From CAVSUB01 sp963730995 (lineage in GTDB: Bacteria; Acidobacteriota; Vicinamibacteria; Vicinamibacterales; 2-12-FULL-66-21), in NCBI GenBank assembly GCA_963730995.1, contig CAVSUB010000009.1:248001-312000 (forward strand): a stretch of DNA of 64,000 nucleotides, in the 5' to 3' direction. The position numbers were made by a program, and so were the translations under genes. Under the pieces are notes generated by a model. That model searched no databases. It was not told where the DNA came from and saw nothing but the letters and a program-made list of their open reading frames with translations. The number at the start of each line of letters is the position of its first letter. Position 1 is the first letter of the stretch. Positions 1 to 8,960 of the stretch are shown here, one piece after another.

Positions 1-1
1 G

Positions 2-295
2 GAGTTCGCCGACGTGCCTACGACAATGATGCGGCTCGAGCGCGCCGGATTTCGGTCGGTCGACGCGTCTCTCGAGCCGGCCCCGACGACGCTGCCGGAT
101 CGCCGGGCGTACGCGGAGTTCGTGGAGCTGATTTGCCTGCGGCCGCACATGGAGCGCCTGCCGGCTGCGGATCGGTCCGCCTTCATCGCTGCGCTCGCAG
201 ATCAGGCGGCCGCCGATCCCGACCCATTCACGCTCGATTACTGGAGGTTGAATATCGCGGCGCGGAAGCCGGAGGCCGCCGAGCAGGCGGCATGA
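2..295 (+). CDS. SAM-dependent methyltransferase, C-terminal end (5' truncated)
   Basis: The frame is open from the window edge to a TGA at 293-295, so only about 97 C-terminal residues are visible. The tail, with FVELICLRPHMERL followed by an acidic Asp-Pro-rich stretch and LDYWRLNIAARK, resembles the C-terminus of trans-aconitate 2-methyltransferase-like class I SAM methyltransferases. The SAM-binding glycine motif would lie upstream and cannot be checked. The stop overlaps the next start by ATGA, so the two genes are probably translationally coupled. An internal GTG exists at 14, but residues upstream of it look equally coding. The family call is tentative. Confidence 0.55.
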   Translation, partial: EFADVPTTMMRLERAGFRSVDASLEPAPTTLPDRRAYAEFVELICLRPHMERLPAADRSAFIAALADQAAADPDPFTLDYWRLNIAARKPEAAEQAA

Positions 296-2164
296 CCCTC
301 GCGCCGTCGACCCCGGCAAGCGCCGGGGCGCCATTGCGTTACGAAGACGCCGTGCGGCGCTATGCTGCCGAGCGGCTGCCGGAGGCCCGCGCTTCTCGCA
401 TTCTCTCGCGCTTTCGTCTTCTGACTTTTCTTCCCGGCGCAGCCTCCGCGGTCTGGGCCTTGACGCGCGGCCCAATGGGGCCACTCCTGGTTGCCGCGGC
501 GGTTTTCGTCGCGATTTTCGCGGTGCTCGTCGTCTGGCACGCGCGAGTCGAGGATCGCATGGCGTGGCTCGACGCACTGAGCCTCGCCAACCACCACGCA
601 ATTGCCCGGATCCGTCGAGACTGGGGCCAGCTGCCCGGAGGCGACGCGCCGCAGGGTCTTGCCCGGAGTGCGCTCGAGGGGCATCCGTACGCCGGCGATC
701 TGGACCTCTTTGGACGCGCGTCGCTTTTTCAATGGCTGGGCCCGGCGGCGACAGCAATGGGCGCGCGCCGGCTCGCGGAATGGCTTCTCACGCCGGGATC
801 CCCCGAAGCGATCGGAGAGCGGCAGGAAGCCGTCGAAGCGCTTGCGCCACTCGATCGATGGCGCGAACACCTGGCTGCACACGGCCTCCTTCTGGCGAAG
901 GCACGTCACGAAGAGATCGATCGCTTCCTGGAATGGGCCGAGGGCCCACCGCTCCTCGCCAGATGGCAGCCAGCCCTGCAACCCACGGTGCTCGTCCTGA
1001 CCGGCAGCATCTGGGTTCTTCTGGCTCTCTTCGCGACCGGTATCGTCGAGGCCGCGCTCTGGCTCATTCCGGTGGTGCTCGGCCTCGGGCTCTGGTTTGC
1101 GCTGTCCTGGCGCATCCACAAATGGCTGGATCGCGCTGGCGGAGGCCAGCAGCGCACTCGCGCGCTATAGCCACGTACTCGAACACGCAGTACTCGCGCC
1201 CGGATCTGGACCTGCGCTCTCGGGAATTCTGAACCGGCTGACGACTGCTGGAGGACGCGCGCCCGAGCGCATGCGACAGCTGAATCGCATTCTCGGGTTC
1301 GGCGAGCTGCGGCGCTCTCCTGGAATCTTCCATTTTCCGATCGAGGCAATCACGCTGTGGGACTTCCACGTCGTCTTTGCGCTGGAGCGCTGGCGGGCGG
1401 AGGCCGGTTCGCACGTGCGCGGCTGGTTCGAGGCGGTCGCCGACCTGGACGCGCTCGCCCTGCTCGCGGCGATTCGTCGCGACTACCCGGACTGGTGTCA
1501 ACCCACGATCGTCACAGAGGCCGGAACTCGCGAGGCCGTGCTCGATGCCGAGTCGCTCGGTCATCCGCTGCTGCCCGACGACAAACGAGTCAACAACGAC
1601 GTCCGGGTCGGGCCGCCAGGGACGCTGGTCCTGGTCACTGGCTCGAACATGTCGGGAAAAAGCACGCTGCTTCGAGCCATCGGCCTGAACATCGTCCTCG
1701 CGCAAGCCGGGAGTGTTGTCGCCGCGACAAGATTCGCGCTGCCGCCGAGCGATCTGCAGACGAGCCTTCGCGTCCAGGACTCCCTCGAGCTCGGTCTCTC
1801 GTACTTCATGGCGGCGCTCGCACGTCTCAAGGGTGTTGTCGACGCAGCGGAGCACGAGCGTCCAGAGCGTGTCCTCGTGTATCTGCTCGACGAGATCCTG
1901 CAGGGCACCAACAGCGTCGAGCGGGGGCTGGCCGTTCGCGCTGTCGCCCGGCACCTGCTCGAAGCTGGCGCGATTGGGGTGATGACCACGCACGATCTGA
2001 GCGTCGCCGGAGAAGAACCGCTTGCGAGCGCAGCCGAGCTCGTTCACTTCACCGAGCACGTGAATGACAATGGGGAGATGGGGTTCGACTATCGGCTCAG
2101 GCCGGGCCTCGCGACGTCACGCAACGCGCTGAGGCTCATGAAGCTGATCGGCATCGATCTGTGA
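292..2164 (+). pseudogene. MutS-family membrane-associated ATPase, split by a +1 frameshift
   Basis: Two adjoining frames form one MutS-related protein of about 624 residues. The first (292-1170) has two hydrophobic pairs, near residues 55-95 and 225-265, and a MutS core-like helical region. The second (to 2164) holds the MutS ATPase domain, with Walker A TGSNMSGKSTLLRAIG and a Walker B-like VLVYLLDEILQGTNS followed by MTTHD. The reading frame moves by one base between about 1097 and 1142, near WLDRA, and the total length is a multiple of three plus one. There is no N-terminal mismatch-binding domain, so this is not MutS1. It belongs to the uncharacterised MutS-domain-V proteins with membrane segments. 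The stop overlaps the next start (GTGA). A one-base assembly error would restore the gene. Confidence 0.75.
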
Positions 2165-3798
2165 CAACGGCCGACAACCCTCGAGTCGGCACGGTCCAAC
2201 TTGTCGCCGTAACGTTGCTGTTCGTCGCGCTGACGGCCGCCATGACGTGGCCGCAATTCGAATACCTCGGCACGCGCGCGAAGGAACATCAGGACGTCTA
2301 CTTCAACATGTGGCGCCTGCGGTGGTTCGCCCACGCGCTCGAGACGGCGCCGCTGCACATCTTCGACGGCAACATCTTCCACCCCGAACCGCGGACTCTG
2401 ACCTACTCCGACGCGATGATCGTCGAAGGTCTCGTCGGCGCGCCGCTGCTGTGGGTTGGCCTTCCTCCAATGCTCGTGCACAACATCCTGCTGCTCGGAG
2501 CCATCGTTGCGTCCGGTGTCGGCATGTTCGTGCTGATGCAGATGCTGACGGGCAGTTCTGCGGCAGGCATTCTCTCGGCCATTGTCTTTTCGTTCGTGCC
2601 GTATCGCTTCGAGCACTACATGCACATGGAGCTGCAATGGACGATGTGGATGCCGTGGTCGTTCTGGGCGCTGCATCGGACGCTGGCGACACGGTCGTGG
2701 CGAAACGGGCTGCTCACCGGAGTGTTTCTATCGCTGCAGATGCTCTCGAGCATCTACTACGGCATCTTTCTTGGCACGCTGCTCGGCATCTGCGGCATCC
2801 TGCTGCTGATCGCGCTGCCGTCGAAGCTTCTCTGGCCGTCCATCAAGGCGCTCCTGCCAGGAGCGCTGCTGGCTGTCGTCATCTGCGGCGCGTACGCGCT
2901 GCCGTACCTCGAGACGAAGTCAGCGACCGGTGGCCGGTCGGAGGTCGAGCTCATGGCCTTCAGCGCGCGTCCGTCGAGCTATCTCGTAGCGACGCCTGAC
3001 AACGTTCTCTGGGGGCGCGCCTTCGCGAGTCGGGGCCGGCTCGAAAGGCGACTGTTCCCCGGCGTCCTCGTCGTCATCCTCGCGATGGTCGGTCTACTGC
3101 TGCGGCCGCCACCAAAGGCCGCGCTCGTGTACCTCGTAGCTCTCGTCGTGTCTTTCGACATGTCGCTCGGGTTGTCGGGGCACATCTATCGATTCCTCTA
3201 CGAGCACGTGCCTCTCTATCAGGGGCTCCGCGCACTGGCGAGGCTCGGGATCTTCGTGGTGTTCTTCCTGGCGGCCCTCGCGGCCTACGGGTACGTCGCG
3301 CTGGCGGAGCTCCTGCCGTCGAAGGCCAGGCTCGCGCTCGCGGTGGGGCTTTGCGCGCTGCTTCTGTTGGAGTATCGCGTTCGTCCCCTGGAGCTCGTGC
3401 CGTATCCCAACAACCCTCCGCCGCTGTATGCCTGGCTCTCGACACAGCCGCGCGGCGTCGTCGCGGAGCTGCCGATGCGAGCATCCGGGCTGCCGGGTTC
3501 CGACCCGGCGTACAGCTACCTGTCGACGTTCCATTGGATGCCCATCGTGAACGGCTATAGCGGTTTCTATCCCGCCTCCTACCTCGGGCGCCTCGAGGAC
3601 CTCGCAGCCTTCCCTGACGAGAAGTCGATCACTCGGCTGCGCGAGGACGGCGTCCGCTATGTCGTCGTGCATCTGATCGAGATCGCACCAGCCGGGCGCG
3701 AAGCGGTTCTAGATGCGTTGCGGAACGGTTTTGGACTCGCGGAGCTGACGCGGCAATCCGATGGGCGTGGTGAGGCCGTGGTGTTCGCGCTCAGGTAG
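2161..3798 (+). CDS. Multi-spanning membrane protein, GT-C glycosyltransferase-like
   Basis: This 545-residue protein has about eleven hydrophobic segments across residues 12-410 and a soluble C-terminal part of about 130 residues. After the first membrane segment the loop contains DVYFNMWRLRW, and acidic first-loop motifs of this sort mark GT-C-fold glycosyltransferases that use polyprenyl-phosphate sugars. The likely location is the inner membrane with the tail outside. Donor and acceptor cannot be read from sequence. The GTG start overlaps the stop of the MutS-like gene, which implies co-transcription. It could instead be a YfhO-like membrane protein. Confidence in a membrane protein is high; in the enzymatic class it is moderate. 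Confidence 0.65.
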   Translation: MTTADNPRVGTVQLVAVTLLFVALTAAMTWPQFEYLGTRAKEHQDVYFNMWRLRWFAHALETAPLHIFDGNIFHPEPRTLTYSDAMIVEGLVGAPLLWVGLPPMLVHNILLLGAIVASGVGMFVLMQMLTGSSAAGILSAIVFSFVPYRFEHYMHMELQWTMWMPWSFWALHRTLATRSWRNGLLTGVFLSLQMLSSIYYGIFLGTLLGICGILLLIALPSKLLWPSIKALLPGALLAVVICGAYALPYLETKSATGGRSEVELMAFSARPSSYLVATPDNVLWGRAFASRGRLERRLFPGVLVVILAMVGLLLRPPPKAALVYLVALVVSFDMSLGLSGHIYRFLYEHVPLYQGLRALARLGIFVVFFLAALAAYGYVALAELLPSKARLALAVGLCALLLLEYRVRPLELVPYPNNPPPLYAWLSTQPRGVVAELPMRASGLPGSDPAYSYLSTFHWMPIVNGYSGFYPASYLGRLEDLAAFPDEKSITRLREDGVRYVVVHLIEIAPAGREAVLDALRNGFGLAELTRQSDGRGEAVVFALR

Positions 3799-3883
3799 TC
3801 AATCGATCGGCAGCAACGACCCCGACTGTATCGCTATCCGCTGGCACCGAGGTTGCGTTGGGAACGGGCCAGAGGGAATTGTG

Positions 3884-4033
3884 ATGACACGCGCGGCCTT
3901 TTTGATGCTTTTCGGCGCCATCGGATCGGGAATCGGCATCTGGATGTGGCGTCGCCAGTTCTCGGTCGTGCCGGTAACTTCGCGAGGCACTGTCATCTTC
4001 CGTAACACCCCAACCGTAAGCGAGGGCGTCTGA
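3884..4033 (+). CDS. Small single-pass membrane protein (49 aa), unknown function
   Basis: A short frame begins at ATG 3884 (or GTG 3881), behind a purine-rich AGAGGGA about seven bases upstream. It has one hydrophobic helix (AAFLMLFGAIGSGIGIWMW) and then a basic and polar tail. Its stop is one base before the start of the lipoprotein gene at 4035, which suggests translational coupling. I do not recognise the family. Confidence 0.45.
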   Translation: MTRAAFLMLFGAIGSGIGIWMWRRQFSVVPVTSRGTVIFRNTPTVSEGV

Positions 4034-4034
4034 G

Positions 4035-4517
4035 ATGGTCTCACAGCTTGCGGAGACCGGGCGGCGTCTGGTACCCGTCTTCTGCGCTGTGGCGACGGTA
4101 ATCATTCTCGGCGCCCTTTCGACACTCGCCGGCTGCCGTCCGGGTGTGCCCGTCATCGACCCCGGTTCGCGACCGGCGCAATCGAACGGCACCATCAGCG
4201 GAACGGTCCGGGGATCGGCGAGTCAGGCGGCCATCGAAGGACGGACGGTGGAGGCGATCCAGGTTGACACGGGCGAACGGCAGCGTGAGGTCACGAGCTC
4301 CACCGGCGGCTTCACGTTCAAACTGAAACCCGGGAAGTACCGGGTCGAATTGACGCTCCGTTCCGGAGAATCGCTCACCAAACGGCCCGGGATCATCGAC
4401 CTGAACAAGATCGACCTGGACACGGACGCGGACTTCATCCTCGGAGTCCCCCACAACGCGGGCCCTTCCGATCCTGCCAAGCTCTCTGGCTCCTCGCTGG
4501 GACCGCCGATCGCGTAG
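4035..4517 (+). CDS. Lipoprotein with carboxypeptidase-regulatory-like domain
   Basis: The 160-residue product has a hydrophobic signal segment at about residues 12-33 ending in a lipobox-like LAGC, so it is probably a lipoprotein anchored at Cys34. Residues about 52-140 form a beta-sandwich typical of carboxypeptidase D regulatory domains. The visible hallmarks are GTISGTVRG, then a GGFTFKLKPGKYRVEL turn and strand in which the SPxGxF-type signature is degenerate. Such domains are usually structural or carbohydrate-associated and not catalytic. The ATG follows one base after the preceding small gene. Confidence 0.65.
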   Translation: MVSQLAETGRRLVPVFCAVATVIILGALSTLAGCRPGVPVIDPGSRPAQSNGTISGTVRGSASQAAIEGRTVEAIQVDTGERQREVTSSTGGFTFKLKPGKYRVELTLRSGESLTKRPGIIDLNKIDLDTDADFILGVPHNAGPSDPAKLSGSSLGPPIA

Positions 4518-4555
4518 GACGATCCTCCTGCGGCGCCTTCGATATACTGCCGAGT

Positions 4556-4672
4556 GTGGCGGACACGGATTCGACTCCCGATACCAGCTCGCGTCTCCTG
4601 TTCATCGGGGTCTTCGTCTGCGAGGCGCTGACCGTTCTGGGGCTGTGGGCCTTCGGCCGCCTGTTCAGTTGA
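4556..4672 (+). CDS. 38-aa single-transmembrane microprotein upstream of symporter
   Basis: A GTG-initiated frame encodes a polar N-terminus (about 12 residues) followed by one helix, LLFIGVFVCEALTVLGLWAF, and a short basic tail. It ends 35 bases before the sodium:solute symporter in the same orientation. Its position suggests an accessory peptide of the transporter, but that is inference from proximity. Confidence 0.45.
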   Translation: MADTDSTPDTSSRLLFIGVFVCEALTVLGLWAFGRLFS

Positions 4673-4707
4673 TTCCCGCCTAGCGCAACAGGAATCAGCT
4701 CCTACCC

Positions 4708-6450
4708 ATGCACGCACTCGATTGGATCGTCGTCGGCGTCTACCTTGTGTGGATCGTCCAGGACGGCTTGAAACGAACGAAGGGCACCACGGGCGTGGAA
4801 GGTTATTTCCTCGCCAATCGCAGCCTTCCTTGGTGGGCGGTCGGGCTGTCCGTCATGGCGACGCAACTGAGCGCGATCACGCTCGTTGGCACGACCGGCC
4901 AGGGCTACGCGGACGGGATGCGGTTCGTGCAGTTCTATTTCGGTCTGCCGATCGCGATGGTGATCCTCTCGGTCACGCTCGTGCCCTTCTTCTACCGGGC
5001 GCGCGTCTTTACGGCCTATGAGTACCTCGAGAAGCGGTTCGACTTGAAGACGCGGACTCTTGCGAGCGTGCTGTTCCTGATGTCGCGCGGATTGTCGTGC
5101 GGCGCCATCATCGCGGCGCCGGCGGTCATCTTCTCGATCATCCTCGGCTGGAACCTGACGCTGACGATTCTCGCGATCGGGCTGCCTGCGGCGCTCTACA
5201 CGATGATCGGTGGCGTTCAGGCGGTGACGTGGACGGACGTCAAGCAGATGGCGATCGTGGTGAGCGGCTTGCTCGCGGCCGTCATCTCGCTCATTGTCGG
5301 GCTTCCCGATAACATCAGCCTCGGCCAGGCACTCCACGTCGCAGGCGCCGCCGGCCGGCTGAACACTATTGATTTTCACTTCGACTGGCGCCAGACGTAC
5401 ACGTTCTGGTCAGGTCTGCTCGGGGGACTCTTCCTGATGCTGTCGTACTTCGGGTGCGACCAGAGCCAGGTGCAGCGGTATCTCACAGCGAAGTCGGTCC
5501 AGGAAGGCCGCCACTCGCTGATGATCAGCGCGTACGTGAAGATTCCGCTCCAGGCGCTCGTGCTGCTCACCGGCGTGCTGGTGTTCGTCTTCTATCTGTT
5601 CAACCAGCCGCCGATCTTGTTCCGGCCGGTGGTCATCGAGAAGATCAAGCAGAGCTCACACGGCCCGGAACTCGCGGCGCTCGAATCAGAGTTCACGCAG
5701 GCATTCGAGACGCGGCGGAATGCGTCGATTCAGCTGGCCGAAGCCGGAAACGGCGATAGCTCTGCTCGTGCGGCGTTCCGCACGGCGGATGCGCAGCTGG
5801 CAGCGGTGCGGGCGCGCGCCGCTGGACTCGCTCGTGCTGTCGGTGAGGCCAACTACAAAGACTTCTCTGGCGATACGCCAACGCCGGACGTGAACTATGT
5901 CTTCCCGACGTTCGTCACGACGAGGCTGCCGATGGGTCTGGTCGGTCTGATCATCGCCGCGATTTTCGCCGCCGCGATGTCCGCGATTGCTGCGGAGCTC
6001 AATTCGCTGGCGACCTCCTCGGTGATCGACATGTACCGCCGCCTGATCACTCCGGTCGCGCCCGATGCCCACTATCTCCTCGTGTCCCGGATCGCCACCG
6101 GATTGTGGGGTCTCTTCGCGTGCGTGGTCGCACGGTCCGCCGCGGGGCTGGGATCGTTGATCGAAGTCGTGAATCGTTTCGGCTCGTTCTTCTACGGATC
6201 CCTGCTGGGTGTCTTCGTGCTGGCGCTGCTCTTCCGCCGATCGAACGGTCACGGTGCGTTCGTTGGCTTGCTTGCCGGCATCGCGACCGTCGCCACGGTG
6301 GCTCTGCACCCCGCGACCAGCAGCATCTCGTTTCTCTGGCACAATCCGTTGGGTGTCATCGTCGTGGTAAGCGTTGGACTGGCCGTGAGCCTCATGACCG
6401 GTGGGGCGAAACAGCGGTCCGGGGTGCCGGCTCCAGGCTCCGGCTCTTGA
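4708..6450 (+). CDS. Sodium:solute symporter (SSS family)
   Basis: A 580-residue inner-membrane transporter with about 13 membrane segments. Early motifs typical of the SSS family include VEGYFLANRSLPWW and the following ATQLSAITLVG, and the YEYLEKRFD loop and the helix-5 region also fit. Between residues about 300 and 400 there is a long soluble, alanine- and glutamate-rich insert that looks helical or coiled, which many SSS members lack. Substrate is not predictable. The downstream gene is a D-aminoacylase-like amidohydrolase 19 bases away, which hints at uptake of an amino-acid-derived solute. This is inference from context. Confidence 0.85.
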   Translation: MHALDWIVVGVYLVWIVQDGLKRTKGTTGVEGYFLANRSLPWWAVGLSVMATQLSAITLVGTTGQGYADGMRFVQFYFGLPIAMVILSVTLVPFFYRARVFTAYEYLEKRFDLKTRTLASVLFLMSRGLSCGAIIAAPAVIFSIILGWNLTLTILAIGLPAALYTMIGGVQAVTWTDVKQMAIVVSGLLAAVISLIVGLPDNISLGQALHVAGAAGRLNTIDFHFDWRQTYTFWSGLLGGLFLMLSYFGCDQSQVQRYLTAKSVQEGRHSLMISAYVKIPLQALVLLTGVLVFVFYLFNQPPILFRPVVIEKIKQSSHGPELAALESEFTQAFETRRNASIQLAEAGNGDSSARAAFRTADAQLAAVRARAAGLARAVGEANYKDFSGDTPTPDVNYVFPTFVTTRLPMGLVGLIIAAIFAAAMSAIAAELNSLATSSVIDMYRRLITPVAPDAHYLLVSRIATGLWGLFACVVARSAAGLGSLIEVVNRFGSFFYGSLLGVFVLALLFRRSNGHGAFVGLLAGIATVATVALHPATSSISFLWHNPLGVIVVVSVGLAVSLMTGGAKQRSGVPAPGSGS

Positions 6451-6469
6451 GGCTTGAATTCTTCGTCCC

Positions 6470-8059
6470 ATGAATCGCACCACCGTCGTGCTGCTCGTCC
6501 TGATGGCCGTAGCTGCGCCGGCAGGCCAGGACCAGTCTCCGTACGACACGGCGATCGTCGGCGGACGGGTGATCGACGGGTCAGGCGCGCCAGGCCGTCT
6601 CGCTGACGTCGGGATCAAGGACGGCCGCATCGTGGCCGTCGGGAAGGTCGCGCGCGCCTCGGCGCGTCAGGTTGTCGATGCGACAGGCCTGGTCGTCTCG
6701 CCAGGCTTCATCGACGTGCACACACATGCCGACGATCTGGCCGATCATCCGCGAGCCGAGAACTTCGTCAGGATGGGAGTCACGTCGGTCGTCGCTGGCA
6801 ACTGCGGGTCGTCCGCCCTGGATGTCGGTGAAGCCTTCACGAAGATCCGTCAGGCGGGTGCCGCAGTAAATTTCGCGACGCTCATCGGCCATAACACCGT
6901 CCGCGAGGCGGTGATGGGCACTGAAGATCGCATTCCGAGGCTGCCGGAGCTGGACCGGATGAAATCGCTCGTCTGGCGGGCGATGGCGGACGGCGCCGTG
7001 GGGTTCTCGACCGGCCTGCAGTACGTCCCCGGAACCTACGCACGGACTCCGGAAATCATCGACCTCGCGCGCATCGCCGCCAACGCTGGCGGCGTTTACG
7101 CGTCCCACATGAGGAACGAGGGCACCGCACTCGAGGACGCCGTCACCGAAACGATTCGTATCGGCGCGGTGACTGGCGCGCGTGTTCAGATCTCCCATCT
7201 GAAAGTCGATAGCCCGAGCAAGTGGGGCGCCAGCGCAAAGGCGCTCGATCTCATCGACGCGGCGCGCGCCCGGGGTGTGGTCGTCGAGGCGGATCAATAC
7301 GCGTACACGGCTGCGAGCTCGACGCTCGGCATTCGCTTTCCTGCCTGGGCCCTCGAGGGTGGGGCCGAGAAGGTCGCCGAGCGCCTCAACGACCCGCCCA
7401 CCTGGGCACGCATCAAATCCGAGATGGCGGCACTCCTCGCCGAGCGCGGGCTGCCCGATCTCTCCTTCGCCGTCGTCGCATCGTCGAAATCAGATCCGGC
7501 ACTGAACGGGCTGTCGATGAAACAGATTGCCCTCAAGCGCAAGGGATCGGAGTCGGCCGACGCGCAGTTCGAGGCGGCGCGGGAGATGATGCTCGCGGGC
7601 GGCGCGTCGATGGTCTACCACTTCATGTCGGACGACGACGTCGATCGGATCATGAAGCATCCGCACGTCGCGATTGCTTCTGACAGCTCTTTGCTGACGA
7701 TGGGGGAGGGTGTGCCGCACCCGCGCGGCTACGGCAACAATGCCCGCGTGCTGGGAGAGTACGTTCGAGTGAGGCACGTGATTCCGATCGAGGAAGCAAT
7801 CCGCAAGATGACGTCCCTTCCCGCCGCGCAGTTTCACTTCGCACAGCGCGGGCTCGTCAAGGAAGGCTACGCCGCCGATCTCGTCGTCTTCGATCCGGCT
7901 GCCGTCGGCGATCGCGCGACGTTCGAGCAGCCGCACGCCTACGCGTCCGGGATCCCGTACGTGTTCGTCAACGGTGTGGCGGTCGTGTCGAAGGGCGAGC
8001 AGACCGGCGCGCGCCCGGGCACGGTGCTGACGCCGGAAGTCCCGACCGCGAAGAAGTGA
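6470..8059 (+). CDS. N-acyl-D-amino-acid deacylase-like amidohydrolase, secreted
   Basis: A 529-residue amidohydrolase. It has an N-terminal signal peptide (about residues 1-20), then the small beta-sandwich domain (YDTAIVGGRVIDGSG) and a TIM barrel. The metal motif HTHADD and the Cys ligand in VVAGNCGSS are characteristic of D-aminoacylases, as is the C-terminal YAADLVVFDPA. These enzymes hydrolyse N-acylated D-amino acids or related dipeptides using zinc. The signal peptide places it in the periplasm. It lies 19 bases behind the symporter gene, which suggests one operon that hydrolyses a substrate and imports the product. Confidence 0.85.
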   Translation: MNRTTVVLLVLMAVAAPAGQDQSPYDTAIVGGRVIDGSGAPGRLADVGIKDGRIVAVGKVARASARQVVDATGLVVSPGFIDVHTHADDLADHPRAENFVRMGVTSVVAGNCGSSALDVGEAFTKIRQAGAAVNFATLIGHNTVREAVMGTEDRIPRLPELDRMKSLVWRAMADGAVGFSTGLQYVPGTYARTPEIIDLARIAANAGGVYASHMRNEGTALEDAVTETIRIGAVTGARVQISHLKVDSPSKWGASAKALDLIDAARARGVVVEADQYAYTAASSTLGIRFPAWALEGGAEKVAERLNDPPTWARIKSEMAALLAERGLPDLSFAVVASSKSDPALNGLSMKQIALKRKGSESADAQFEAAREMMLAGGASMVYHFMSDDDVDRIMKHPHVAIASDSSLLTMGEGVPHPRGYGNNARVLGEYVRVRHVIPIEEAIRKMTSLPAAQFHFAQRGLVKEGYAADLVVFDPAAVGDRATFEQPHAYASGIPYVFVNGVAVVSKGEQTGARPGTVLTPEVPTAKK

Positions 8060-8093
8060 CCTCGCGCGATTCGTCGTTCCGCCATCCGCTGCC

Positions 8094-8948
8094 ATGCGCC
8101 CCAAGCTACTCGTTCCACCGGACGTCGAGGAGTATCGCGACGAACGCTGGAGTCGCGAAGCGACCCGGCAGGTCGAGACTGCCTCCGCCGCGGAGCGCTT
8201 CGTCGAGCACGTCGGCTTCGCCGCCTGCCTAACCGACTCGCGGCGGCCGGGCCCGTCCCTGTACGTGGCCGTTTGCGGACGCCGTGATGTCGTGATGCCG
8301 CGTAACGTTCAGAAGGATCCGGAGGCCTCGCTCACGTGGGTCTTGAAGGACGAACTGATCAGGCGCGGCAGGGTCTACTACGCGAAGCTCACCCGCGGAA
8401 AGACGATGTTTCTGGCGCCCCGGATGATTCCGTACTTTCACGCCGTCTGGGGAGTGCGCCGAAGGGACGAAAAGCGCAGGTTGAGCAGGAACGCGCTGTC
8501 GATCCTGCGCGTGCTTCGAGGAGAGTGGGAAATGGGCACCGCGGACCTCCGCGACGAATCGGGCGTGAAGGACCGCCAGGCATTCACCAGAGGACTGGAC
8601 GAACTCCAGGCGGCGATGATCGTGGTGCCCAGCGAGGTCTACTACCAGCCGAAGTTCACGTACATCTGGTCGCTCGGCATCGGCCGCTTTCCCGACGCGC
8701 TCGTCAAACGCGTGACTCGTGACGCCGCCGTCCGCGAGATCGCGCGCTGCTTCCTCGCTGGAGCCGGTATGACGGTTCCGGGCGAGCTGGCACGCGTGAC
8801 GGGGCTCTCGCGGCCGGAAGCCGGACGCGGCAACCGGGCGCTGGTTGCCGAAGGGTATGCGACGATGCCTTCGCCAGGAACATATCAGTTGGCGAGACCG
8901 CTTGGACCGAACATCGGTTCAGCAGTCGAGGAAGTGCCGTCGTTTTGA
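8094..8948 (+). CDS. AlkZ-related winged-helix protein
   Basis: A 284-residue soluble protein with no signal peptide. The central and C-terminal parts look like consecutive winged-helix segments, for example around residues 125-190 and 220-275. The overall plan fits proteins annotated as AlkZ-related, distant relatives of the YcaQ/AlkZ DNA glycosylases that act on interstrand crosslinks. I do not see the catalytic glutamine motif of true AlkZ, so glycosylase activity should not be assumed. The gene is convergent with the M28 peptidase gene, with only 12 bases between stops. Confidence 0.5.
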   Translation: MRPKLLVPPDVEEYRDERWSREATRQVETASAAERFVEHVGFAACLTDSRRPGPSLYVAVCGRRDVVMPRNVQKDPEASLTWVLKDELIRRGRVYYAKLTRGKTMFLAPRMIPYFHAVWGVRRRDEKRRLSRNALSILRVLRGEWEMGTADLRDESGVKDRQAFTRGLDELQAAMIVVPSEVYYQPKFTYIWSLGIGRFPDALVKRVTRDAAVREIARCFLAGAGMTVPGELARVTGLSRPEAGRGNRALVAEGYATMPSPGTYQLARPLGPNIGSAVEEVPSF

Positions 8949-8960
8949 CGTGCTCGCTTT

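Noticed and set aside
1064..2059. Long minus-strand frame of 331 codons opposite the MutS-like ATPase
   Set aside because: The Walker motifs are on the plus strand; the antisense translation is Arg- and Asp-rich with no motif, as expected opposite GC-rich coding DNA.
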